Origin: Porphyrobacter sp. HT-58-2
GTDB lineage: Bacteria; Pseudomonadota; Alphaproteobacteria; Sphingomonadales; Sphingomonadaceae
Direction of reading: 5' to 3'
DNA length: 64,000 nucleotides
Assembly: GCF_002952215.1 (NCBI RefSeq)
Contig: NZ_CP022600.1
Coordinates: forward strand, 1,054,001-1,118,000
The translations under genes were made by a program, and so were the position numbers. Below, one piece after another: positions 31,199-38,977 of the stretch (its first letter is position 1; each line of letters begins with the position of its first letter). Below the pieces are notes generated by a model. That model searched no databases, was not told where the DNA came from, and worked only from the letters and a program-made list of their open reading frames with translations.

Positions 31199-32359
31199 AT
31201 GACCGCTCGGCCCCTAGCAGGCGTTACCGTGCTCGAAATGGGCACGTTCATCACCGGCCCCGCTGCCGGGATGCTGCTCGCCGACATGGGCGCGGATGTC
31301 ATCAAGGTGGAGCAACCCGGCACGGGCGATCCGTTCCGCAGCTTCAAGGGTGAACTCTACTCGCCCCACTTCCAGACCTACAACCGCAACAAGCGTTCCA
31401 TCACAATCGACCCCAAGAAGGAAAGCGATCTTTTGGTGCTCGATCGGCTGGTCGAGGATGCGGACGTATTCATCCAGAACTTCCGCCCCGGCGTCGCGGA
31501 CCGACTGAAGGTCGACGCGAAGCGCCTTCAGGGCATCAACCCGCGGCTGGTCTATGCCTCGATTTCTGGCTTCGGCAGCGAAGGCCCGGAACGCGATCGC
31601 CCCGCCTTCGACACCGTCGCACAGGCAGCATCCGGCTTCCTCCGCCTGCTGGTCAACCCCGAACACCCCCGCGTTGTCGGCCCTGCCATCGCCGATGCCA
31701 TGACGGGTTTCTACACTGCGCTGGGCATTCTTGCGGCGCTCAATGAACGCCACACCACGGGCAGGGGACGGGTGGTCGAAACCTCGATGTTCGAGGCCAT
31801 GTGCCACTTCAACCTCGACGATTTCACCCACCTGCTCTCCGCCGATCAGGTCATGGGGCCTTACAGCCGCCCGCACGTCTCGCAGAGCTATGTCTTCCAG
31901 TGTTCGGACGGTAAGTGGCTCGCGCTCCACATGTCCTCCCCGCCCAAGTTCTGGGAGAATCTCGCCACCGCGGTCGGCCAGTCCGACATGCTCAGCCTGC
32001 CCGCCTTTGAAAGCCGCGAGGCGCGGATTGCGCATTACGAGGATGTGGTCGCCTTCCTCGCCCCGATCTTCGCGCAGAAAACCCGCGCGGAATGGACCGA
32101 GACCCTGACCCGCCTCGAAGTGCCCAATTCGCCCGTCTATGACACGACCGAGGTGCTGGCGACCGAACAGGCGAGGGTGCTGGGCATCGAAGTCACCGAC
32201 CCGGACGGCCCCAAGGGAGAATTCCGCACCATCCGTTTCCCCCTGTCCTTCGATGGCGAACGGATGGACAGTGTTACCGCGCCGCCCCTATTGGGGGCAG
32301 ACGATGCGGCGATCCGCCGCTCCATCGAAAGGCCGGTGCATGGGATCCGCAGGGGCTGA
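31199..32359 (+). CDS. class III CoA-transferase (CaiB/BaiF family)
   Basis: 386 residues. The N-terminal GVTVLEMGTFITGPAAGMLLADMGADVIKVE and RNKRSITIDPK are diagnostic, and the catalytic Asp probably lies in AIADAMTGFYTALG. The enzyme moves CoA from a donor such as succinyl-CoA to an organic acid. The ATG at 31199 starts the conserved domain, and an in-frame ATG three codons earlier is possible. The gene overlaps iclR by 20 bases, so the pair is cotranscribed. Context with the divergent lyase suggests an activate-then-cleave sequence: acid to CoA ester to acetyl-CoA plus an oxo-acid. Confidence 0.88.
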   Translation: MTARPLAGVTVLEMGTFITGPAAGMLLADMGADVIKVEQPGTGDPFRSFKGELYSPHFQTYNRNKRSITIDPKKESDLLVLDRLVEDADVFIQNFRPGVADRLKVDAKRLQGINPRLVYASISGFGSEGPERDRPAFDTVAQAASGFLRLLVNPEHPRVVGPAIADAMTGFYTALGILAALNERHTTGRGRVVETSMFEAMCHFNLDDFTHLLSADQVMGPYSRPHVSQSYVFQCSDGKWLALHMSSPPKFWENLATAVGQSDMLSLPAFESREARIAHYEDVVAFLAPIFAQKTRAEWTETLTRLEVPNSPVYDTTEVLATEQARVLGIEVTDPDGPKGEFRTIRFPLSFDGERMDSVTAPPLLGADDAAIRRSIERPVHGIRRG

Positions 32360-33155
32360 AATCGCGAGCAAAGACCCGGAGTTCCTCTCGACGCTGGAGC
32401 GGGGCCTGCGTGTCCTGAAGGCGTTTGACGAGGATCACCCGGAAATGACCTTGTCAGAGGTCGCCGCCAAGACCGGGCTGCCCCCGGCTGTGGCGCGCCG
32501 CTGCCTGATCACGCTGGTGGAGCTGGGCTATGTCGGCCAGCACGAACGCAAGTTCCTGCTGCGCCCGGCGGTGCTGACGATCGGTTCGGCCTTCCTCGCC
32601 TCGATGCAGATCGAACAGGTGGTGCTGCCCCCCTTGCAGGCGCTGCGCGATCAGACCGGGGACAGTGCCAGCCTCGCCGTGCTTTCCGGCGCGGAGATTC
32701 TCTATGTCGCTCATGTCTCGACCGATCGGCGCTTCCGGGTGGCGGCGGGCGTCGGCACGCGGTTCCCGTTCCACGCGACGTCGCTGGGCAAGGCGCTGGC
32801 GGCGAATCTGCCCGAGGGCGAGCGTGCCGAATTGCTGGCACACGCTCCCTTCCAGCGGTTTACCGAGCGCACGGTCACCGATCTTGCGGCGATGACCGAG
32901 CGGCTCAATCTCATCGCCTCGCGCGGGTACGATTCGGCGCTGGACGAGCTGGATTACGGGATCGTTTCAGTGGCGGTGCCGATTTTCGGGCGCGGCGGAC
33001 GGGTGATCGCCAGCATCAACTGCTCCACTTCGACCACCCGTATTTCGCAGGACGAACTGGTGCGCACCCGGCTGCCTTTGCTGCGCAATGCGGCGGGCGA
33101 GATCGAGGCGTCACTCAAGCGCTGGCCCGCGCTCGAAGCCAGCTTGCAGCCCTGA
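32340..33155 (+). CDS. IclR-family transcriptional regulator, PcaR/PcaU-like
   Basis: 271 residues. The winged helix-turn-helix is at about residues 14-80 (FLSTLERGLRVLKAFDEDHPEMTLSEVAAKTGLPPAVARRCL in sense, broken by normal loops). It is followed by the IclR effector domain with GTRFPFHATSLGKALAANL and ELDYGIVSVAVPIFGRGGRV. Best resemblance is to regulators of protocatechuate/beta-ketoadipate and other aromatic-acid pathways. It starts inside the CoA-transferase gene (20-base overlap). Two identical tandem TTCG-N5-CGAA operators flank it, upstream of its own operon and upstream of the TonB receptor gene, so it probably controls both units. Confidence 0.9.
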   Translation: MGSAGAEIASKDPEFLSTLERGLRVLKAFDEDHPEMTLSEVAAKTGLPPAVARRCLITLVELGYVGQHERKFLLRPAVLTIGSAFLASMQIEQVVLPPLQALRDQTGDSASLAVLSGAEILYVAHVSTDRRFRVAAGVGTRFPFHATSLGKALAANLPEGERAELLAHAPFQRFTERTVTDLAAMTERLNLIASRGYDSALDELDYGIVSVAVPIFGRGGRVIASINCSTSTTRISQDELVRTRLPLLRNAAGEIEASLKRWPALEASLQP

Positions 33156-33306
33156 AATTGCCTGAAAATGGCCGCGCAAGGCCCGGCCTAAGGCCCCTCT
33201 GAGCCCGTTCTGGCGGGTGCAAGGCCCGATCTGGAGCGGGCAACGGCACCCCTGCGCCAGTGTGAAAATCCGGCCTGGCGTGGCTGCTTTGCCACATTTC
33301 AGACTT

Positions 33307-33338
33307 TTCGCATATCGAAGTTGACTTCGCATTGCGAA
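33307..33338 (+). promoter_or_regulatory. tandem IclR-type operator, copy 2
   Basis: TTCG-N5-CGAA at 33307-33319 and again at 33326-33338, separated by GTTGAC. The spacing equals copy 1 exactly, and even the spacer differs by one base only. It lies 72 bases upstream of the TonB-receptor ATG, inside the 254-bp gap after iclR. I see no further gene in that gap. Confidence 0.75.
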
Positions 33339-33409
33339 TTTCCTAACCCGCCAATCGGGAGGGATCGCCAAGAAAGCGACGCGTCTGCGCGCGCACAGGG
33401 GAGAGAGTT

Positions 33410-35641
33410 ATGAAGTTTTCGGGCATGAGCCGCACGGCCAAGGGGCAACTGGGCCGCAAGCTCGTCAGCAGCGCCGCAATCGCGGCAGCCACCATCGCCG
33501 CAGCACCGCTTGCCGCGCAGGAGGCTCCGGCCGAACCGGCCGCCGAAGATCAGGGCATTGTCGTTACCGGCCTGCGCCGCAGCGAGACCCTTCAGGATAC
33601 CCCGGCGGCGATCACCGCCTTCGATTCGCAGGCGATCAGCAATGCCGGGATCGAGCGTCCGGCGGACTTCATCGCGCTGACCCCCAACGTCAACCTCGTC
33701 GAGACGCAGAACGCGGGCAATGCCTTTGTCATCATTCGCGGCATCACCCAGAACCGCAACTCCGAACCCAGCGTCGCCGTGATCGTCGACGGCGTGCAGC
33801 AGGTGAACCCGGCGCAGTTCAACCAGGAACTGTTCGACATCGAACAGATCGAAGTGCTCAAAGGCCCGCAGGGCGGCCTTTACGGACGCAACGCCATTGG
33901 CGGCGCGATCATCATCACCAGCAAGGCCCCGACCGATGAATTCGCCGGCAACATCACCGCGGGCGTCGACAATGGCTTTGGTTACTACCTGCGCGGCGGG
34001 ATCAGCGGGCCGATTGCCGAGAACGTCAAGTTCCGCATCGCCGGTTCGTGGTATGACACCAACGGGTTCATCGACAACACCTTCCTCAATGAAAAGGCCG
34101 ATCCGGTCGAGGACTTCTCCCTGCGCGGCAATCTGCTGATCGAGGCGAGCGACCAGCTGACCTTCGACCTGCGCGCCAGCGTCAACCAGCTGCGCACACA
34201 GGGCCTGTATTACAACATCGTGGGTGACGTGAACGACATCGCCGATGTCGTCGTCAACAACCCCGGCCAGAACGACCGCGACATCTACAACGTCGCCCTG
34301 AAGGTCGAATATGCCGGCGACAATGCCGTGCTGACCTCGATCTCGTCGTATGACACGCTCAAGGAAGTGCTCACCGGCGACGCCTTCGACTTCAAGCCGA
34401 TCCCGGAAAGCTTCTTCTTCAACCTGTTCGAATTCCTGTTCGGTCCCGGCAACGGCTTCGACCTCAATCAGAGCCAGTATCTCAACGTCAAGGCGTTCAG
34501 TCAGGAAGTGCGCCTTGCCTCGCCCGAAGATGGCCGTCCGTTCAACTGGATGGTCGGCGGCTATCTGGTCGATACCACCCGCTTCATTTCGACCGGCAAC
34601 ATGATCGACACCGGCAACGGAGTGTTCCCGGTGTTCCGCAGCCCCTCGACCAATCCGCTCAACCCGCAGTTCAGCTTCCTGTCCGACGGGCAGGAGAACT
34701 TCGCCTGGGCGCTGTTTGCCAATGCCGGTTACGAAATTTCGCCGGAACTGCGCGTCGATGCGTCGCTGCGCTATGACCGTGACCGTCGCCGCCAGACCAC
34801 GCTGACCCCGCAGGGTTTCCTGCCTAACGTGCCGGGCGTGCCGCAGGCGCAGAGCGGCGAGGTGCGCACCGCGGTGTTCGACGATTGGCAGCCCAAGATC
34901 ACGCTGACCTATGAACCGAGCCCCGATGTCACGCTTTATGGTGGCTATTCGCGCGGCTTCCGTTCGGGCGGCTTCAACCAGACCGGCGTCGGTGCCGAGG
35001 CCGTCAATAATGGTATCGTCGGCGTGGGCGACATCTTCCGTGCGGAAACTGCCGATACCTTCGAAGTGGGTGCCAAGGCCCAGATTGGCCCGGTGCGTCT
35101 GGGGGCGGCGGCCTATACCACCAAGTCGGAGAACTCCTATTTCTTCGTCTTCCTCGCGCAGTCCTCGACCCAGAACCTCGGCAACATCCCCGAGACCCGG
35201 ATCAACGGCTTCGAACTGGAGGCGAGCGCGGAAATCCTGCCCGATTTCGACATCAATGCCGCGATCGGCGTGACCGACAGCGAGATCAAGGCCTTCCCGG
35301 ATGCATCCGTGATCGGCAATGAAGCCCCGCAGATCTCGCGCTATACCATGAACCTGGGCGCACAATATGCCGGGCCGATTTCGGACACGCTCGATGGCCT
35401 GCTGCGGATTGATTACCGCCGCATTGGCCGCACCTGGTGGGAGCCGTTCAACACCACCTCGCGCGATCCGGTTGATCTGGTCGATGCGCGGGCGGGCGTG
35501 ACCTTCGATAACGGGGTGACAATCACCGCCTTCGCGCAGAACCTGTTCAACGAGATCTACAATGCCGAATTCTCGCCGGGCGGCTTCGTGTTCCGCGCCC
35601 GTCCGCGGCGTTACGGGTTCGAAGTCGGGTTCAAGTTCTAA
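33410..35641 (+). CDS. TonB-dependent receptor of the IclR-linked module
   Basis: 743 residues, full length for the shorter receptors. A signal peptide ends near residue 36 (APLAAQ), followed by a TonB-box-like GIVVTGLRR. The plug carries ETQNAGNAFVIIRGITQNRNSEPSVAVIVDGV and EVLKGPQGGLYGRNAIGGAI. The barrel ends in GFEVGFKF with a terminal Phe. It imports a ligand across the outer membrane using TonB energy. Absence of an adjacent iron or B12 gene and its catabolic neighbours suggest an organic substrate, as is common in sphingomonads. It is first in a tightly packed five-gene unit controlled by operator copy 2. Confidence 0.93.
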   Translation: MKFSGMSRTAKGQLGRKLVSSAAIAAATIAAAPLAAQEAPAEPAAEDQGIVVTGLRRSETLQDTPAAITAFDSQAISNAGIERPADFIALTPNVNLVETQNAGNAFVIIRGITQNRNSEPSVAVIVDGVQQVNPAQFNQELFDIEQIEVLKGPQGGLYGRNAIGGAIIITSKAPTDEFAGNITAGVDNGFGYYLRGGISGPIAENVKFRIAGSWYDTNGFIDNTFLNEKADPVEDFSLRGNLLIEASDQLTFDLRASVNQLRTQGLYYNIVGDVNDIADVVVNNPGQNDRDIYNVALKVEYAGDNAVLTSISSYDTLKEVLTGDAFDFKPIPESFFFNLFEFLFGPGNGFDLNQSQYLNVKAFSQEVRLASPEDGRPFNWMVGGYLVDTTRFISTGNMIDTGNGVFPVFRSPSTNPLNPQFSFLSDGQENFAWALFANAGYEISPELRVDASLRYDRDRRRQTTLTPQGFLPNVPGVPQAQSGEVRTAVFDDWQPKITLTYEPSPDVTLYGGYSRGFRSGGFNQTGVGAEAVNNGIVGVGDIFRAETADTFEVGAKAQIGPVRLGAAAYTTKSENSYFFVFLAQSSTQNLGNIPETRINGFELEASAEILPDFDINAAIGVTDSEIKAFPDASVIGNEAPQISRYTMNLGAQYAGPISDTLDGLLRIDYRRIGRTWWEPFNTTSRDPVDLVDARAGVTFDNGVTITAFAQNLFNEIYNAEFSPGGFVFRARPRRYGFEVGFKF

Positions 35642-35656
35642 CGAAAGGCTCAGGCG

Positions 35657-36259
35657 ATGACCAAAGTGCTGGTGCTCTACTATTCGAGCTATGGCCATAT
35701 CGAGGCGATGGCTGCTGCGGTTGCCGAAGGCGCTGCCAGCGTCCCCGGCACCGAGGTCGTCGTCAAGCGCGTTCCCGAACTGGTGCCTGAAGAGGTCGCC
35801 AAGGGTGCGGGGATCAAGCTCGATCAGGCGGCCCCCCTTGCCGACCCGAACGAGCTTGCCGATTATGACGCGATCATCTTCGGCACCCCCACCCGCTTCG
35901 GCAACATGGCAGCGCAGATGCGCAACTTCCTCGACCAGACCGGCGGGCTTTGGTTCGCCAAGGCGCTGGTCGGCAAGGTGGGGAGCGTGTTCGTTTCCAC
36001 CGCCAGCCAGCACGGCGGGCAGGAGACGACCATCACCTCGTTCCACACCACCTTGCTGCATCATGGCATGGTGATCGTCGGCCTGCCCTACACCTTCGAG
36101 GGCAATAGCGAGATGGGCGAGATCAGCGGCGGCACCCCCTATGGCGCCTCGACGCTGGCGGGCAATGACGGTAGCCGCATGCCGAGCGACAACGAACTCG
36201 CCGGCGCGCGTTTCCAAGGGGCGCACGTCGCGAAGATCGCTGCCAAGCTGGCTGCCTGA
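35657..36259 (+). CDS. wrbA: NAD(P)H:quinone oxidoreductase, WrbA family
   Basis: 200 residues, flavodoxin fold. The FMN phosphate loop is [11 protein letters not shown] at the N-terminus. Other FMN-site stretches are [25 protein letters not shown] (broken across two loops) and [10 protein letters not shown]. It reduces quinones by two electrons, avoiding semiquinone radicals. It sits 15 bases after the TonB receptor gene and before a VOC protein, which fits a role on a quinone or hydroquinone intermediate of the pathway. A general oxidative-stress role is the alternative. Confidence 0.92.
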   Translation: MTKVLVLYYSSYGHIEAMAAAVAEGAASVPGTEVVVKRVPELVPEEVAKGAGIKLDQAAPLADPNELADYDAIIFGTPTRFGNMAAQMRNFLDQTGGLWFAKALVGKVGSVFVSTASQHGGQETTITSFHTTLLHHGMVIVGLPYTFEGNSEMGEISGGTPYGASTLAGNDGSRMPSDNELAGARFQGAHVAKIAAKLAA

Positions 36260-36288
36260 CAATCCAAGGGACTGACGGAGAGAGCACG

Positions 36289-36834
36289 ATGACGAAGATT
36301 CTGGCCAACCGCCTCCACCACACCGCCTATGTGACCAAGGACCTTGAGGCCACCCGCGCCTTCTACGAGGACGTGCTCGGCTTCCCGCTGATGGCGACCT
36401 ATTGCGAGAAGGACGAGCTGTTCGGCAAGGAGCGCACCTATTGCCACGTGTTCTTCGAACTGGCCGATGGCAGCGCGCTCGCCTTCTTCCAGTTTGCCGA
36501 CCCTGAAGATCAGGCCGAATTCGGCCCCGACATTCCCTCCAGCCCCTTCATCCACATTGCGCTGCACGTGGACAAGGACGGGCAGGACGAGCTCGCCCGC
36601 CGCATCGCCGCGGCCGGGATCACCGAGCCGCAGACCTATGTGCTGGAGCATGGCTACTGCAAATCGCTTTATGTGACGGATCCCAACGGGATGATCCTCG
36701 AATTCACCCATGATGATCCGCGCGCCGAGCCGCTGGACGCCGAGCGCCGCGCCAGCGCGCACGCCGAACTTAAGCGCTGGCTGGCCGGGGATCATCACAA
36801 CAACAACCCCTTCCGCGCCGAAGAAGCGGCGTGA
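36289..36834 (+). CDS. VOC-superfamily (glyoxalase/dioxygenase-fold) protein
   Basis: 181 residues with two beta-alpha-beta-beta-beta modules. Possible metal ligands are His in LHHTAYVTKDLEATRAFY, His in PFIHIALHVDKD and Glu in GMILEFTHDD. The superfamily includes ring-cleaving extradiol dioxygenases, glyoxalase I, epimerases and dehalogenases, and the sequence alone does not choose. A long C-terminal helix (AERRASAHAELKRW) is added. It lies between wrbA and an alpha/beta hydrolase, an order that resembles aromatic ring cleavage, but that is inference. Confidence 0.8.
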   Translation: MTKILANRLHHTAYVTKDLEATRAFYEDVLGFPLMATYCEKDELFGKERTYCHVFFELADGSALAFFQFADPEDQAEFGPDIPSSPFIHIALHVDKDGQDELARRIAAAGITEPQTYVLEHGYCKSLYVTDPNGMILEFTHDDPRAEPLDAERRASAHAELKRWLAGDHHNNNPFRAEEAA

Positions 36835-37685
36835 GGCACGGGGGGACGCGCCTGCACATGCTTGCCGCGCGCGTCCCTTCTCCGGTCGATCTGTCCTATG
36901 GCGAGGTCGTCGTTGCGGACGGCACGCTACCCATCGCCATGGCGGGCGCCATAGATTCTGGGGGCGCGCCGCTGATCCTGCTCCATGGCTGGAGCCTCGA
37001 TCACCGCATGTGGGCGCCCCAGCTTGAGGGGCTGGCGGAGGACTTTTTCTGCGTTGCGCCCGACCGGCGCGGCTGTGGCCAGGCCACCGCCCCCGCTGAT
37101 TTGGCGCGCGAGGCCGAGGACGTGATCGCCATCGCCGATTTCCTCGGTTTCGAGCGGTTCGCGCTGGTCGGCCTGTCGCGCGGGGCGACGGTCGCGCTCG
37201 ATGTGGCGCGGCGTTACGGCGCGCGGCTGACCGGGCTGGTGGTATCCGGCGCACCGCTCCCGGCGCTGGTCCCGCGCGAGGAAGTGATCGATCTTGAACA
37301 TTTCCGTGCGCTGGCCGAGGCGGGCGATCTGGAGCGCCTGCGCGCGGAATGGTCGCGTCATCCGCTGATGCAGACCCGTTCCCCCGCCGCCCGCGGGTTG
37401 ATGTTCGACATCCTTGCCGATTACGATGCGCGCGATCTGATCACGCCGGGTGAGGCTCCGGGCCTCCCGCGTGAGGCCCTGGCGATGCTGGCGGTGCCGG
37501 TGCTGGCGATGACGGGCGCGCATGACACGCCCTGGCGGCGCGATTGCGCGCGGGCGCTCGCGGCAGTCGCCCCGCGCGCGCGTCATCTTGAAATCGCCGA
37601 TGCGGGCCACCTCGCCAATGCCGACAACCCGGCCGCGTTCAACGCTGCCATCACGCAATTTCTTCAACCAAGGGCCAACGCATGA
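36831..37685 (+). CDS. alpha/beta hydrolase
   Basis: 284 residues from a GTG that overlaps the previous stop (GTGA). An ATG nine codons later is an alternative. The oxyanion-hole motif is LLHGWSLDHRMW. The nucleophile elbow is GLSRGATVA with Ser, and the catalytic His is in ADAGHLANADNP. The family covers C-C bond hydrolases, esterases and lactonases. It is cotranscribed with the VOC protein and the MetE-like gene (four-base overlap with the latter). Confidence 0.85.
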   Translation: MRHGGTRLHMLAARVPSPVDLSYGEVVVADGTLPIAMAGAIDSGGAPLILLHGWSLDHRMWAPQLEGLAEDFFCVAPDRRGCGQATAPADLAREAEDVIAIADFLGFERFALVGLSRGATVALDVARRYGARLTGLVVSGAPLPALVPREEVIDLEHFRALAEAGDLERLRAEWSRHPLMQTRSPAARGLMFDILADYDARDLITPGEAPGLPREALAMLAVPVLAMTGAHDTPWRRDCARALAAVAPRARHLEIADAGHLANADNPAAFNAAITQFLQPRANA

Positions 37686-38803
37686 CCACCCGCTTTGCCA
37701 CCACCCATGTCGGCAGCCTGCCGCGCCCTGAGGCCCTGCTCGACCTTGTGTTCAAGCGCGAAGGCGGTGAGGCGGTGTTGGAGGCCGATTTCGCCGCGGC
37801 GGTGGAAGAGGCCACGGCCTATGTCATCCGTCGCCAGATCGAGGCGGGCATCTCCATCGTCAACGACGGTGAGCAGTCCAAGCCCAGCTACGCCACTTAT
37901 ATCAAGCACCGCCTGTCGGGCTTCGGGGGCGAGGCGGGGCAGTATGAATTTGCCGACCTCGAAGCCTTCCCGGGCGCCAAGGCGCAGGTGTTCGGCAACA
38001 AGGGCCGCGCCAAGCGTTCTGCCCCCGCCTGCACCGCACCGATCACCGTGATCGACATGGACGCCCCGCGTATCGACGCAGAACGCCTCGTCCGGCTGGC
38101 GAATGGCCACGCCACCTTCATGTCGGCAGCGTCCCCCGGCGTGACCGCGCTGTTCTTCCCCAACCAGTATTACGCCAGTGACGAGGAATATGTCTTCGCC
38201 CTCGCCGAAGGGCTGCGCCACGAATACGAAACCATCGCGGCCGCCGGGATCACCTTGCAGGTCGACTGCCCCGATCTCGCGATGGGCCGCCATGTGCAGT
38301 TTACCCACCTCTCCACTGAGGAGTTCCGCAAGCGCATCGGCATGAACATCGCCGCGCTGAACCATGCGCTGCAGAACATTCCGGCAGAGCAGCTGCGAAT
38401 GCACCTGTGCTGGGGCAATTATCCCGGCCCGCACCACTGTGACGTGGCGCTTGATGAAATCGCGGACATCGTCTGGAGCGCCAAACCCCAGACCGTGCTG
38501 CTGGAAGGCGCGAACCCGCGCCACGCGCATGAATTCGCTTTCTTCGAGCGAAACCCCTTGCCCGACGACAAGATCCTGTGCCCCGGCATGGTCGAGCCGC
38601 AGTCGCCCTATATCGAGCACCCCGAGCTGATCGCCCAGCGCATCGGCCGCTATGCCGATCTGCTGGGAGCCGAGCGCGTGATGGCAGGCGTCGATTGCGG
38701 CTTTTCGGTCCACGCGGGCAGCAATGCGCTCGATCCCGAAATCGTCTGGGCCAAGCTCGCCGCGCTCGCCGAAGGAGCCGAGATCGCGGGCAAGCGCTAC
38801 TGA
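37682..38803 (+). CDS. MetE C-terminal-like (COG0620) methyl/alkyl-transferase family protein
   Basis: 373 residues resembling the catalytic half of cobalamin-independent methionine synthase and epoxyalkane:CoM transferase. It has TTHVGSLPRPEALLD at the start, SIVNDGEQSKPSYATY, HLCWGNYPGPHH and AGVDCGFSVHAG, the last with a possible zinc-ligand cysteine. Zinc-thiolate chemistry on a thiol substrate is typical of the family. It is too short and too divergent to be MetE, and the genome already has MetH. Placement at the end of a catabolic unit suggests methyl transfer from the substrate, or thiol conjugation. Function unknown. Confidence 0.75.
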   Translation: MTTRFATTHVGSLPRPEALLDLVFKREGGEAVLEADFAAAVEEATAYVIRRQIEAGISIVNDGEQSKPSYATYIKHRLSGFGGEAGQYEFADLEAFPGAKAQVFGNKGRAKRSAPACTAPITVIDMDAPRIDAERLVRLANGHATFMSAASPGVTALFFPNQYYASDEEYVFALAEGLRHEYETIAAAGITLQVDCPDLAMGRHVQFTHLSTEEFRKRIGMNIAALNHALQNIPAEQLRMHLCWGNYPGPHHCDVALDEIADIVWSAKPQTVLLEGANPRHAHEFAFFERNPLPDDKILCPGMVEPQSPYIEHPELIAQRIGRYADLLGAERVMAGVDCGFSVHAGSNALDPEIVWAKLAALAEGAEIAGKRY

Positions 38804-38863
38804 CGGGACAGGTGCCATCTTGACCGAACGCGCCGCTTGAGGCAGTGGCACGCTCCTGCCCGG

Positions 38864-38937
38864 GCGGGTGTAGCTCAATGGTAGAGCAGAAGCTTCCCAA
38901 GCTTACGACGAGGGTTCGATTCCCTTCACCCGCTCCA
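38864..38937 (+). tRNA. tRNA-Gly (CCC anticodon)
   Basis: A 74-base cloverleaf with encoded CCA. The acceptor stem GCGGGTG pairs with CACCCGC, the D-arm is GCTC-AATGGTA-GAGC, the anticodon loop is TTCCCAA, and the T-arm carries GGTTCGATTCC. The anticodon stem has one mismatch at its outermost pair (G-A). It stands between the MetE-like gene and the converging fadD3. Confidence 0.95.
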
Positions 38938-38977
38938 GCCCTTAGCTATTGTCGTGCGGGTTTCCGCGCCGCCAGCG

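Noticed and set aside
33299..36262. A 987-codon open frame antisense to the TonB receptor and wrbA genes
   Set aside because: It mirrors the codon structure of the real genes on the other strand, has no recognisable domain, and would cover the IclR-type operator. GC-rich DNA gives such frames often.
38864..38937. Integration site or genomic island boundary at the tRNA-Gly
   Set aside because: The steroid cluster begins just after the tRNA, which is a common island entry point, but no integrase gene or repeat of the tRNA 3' end was seen in the window.
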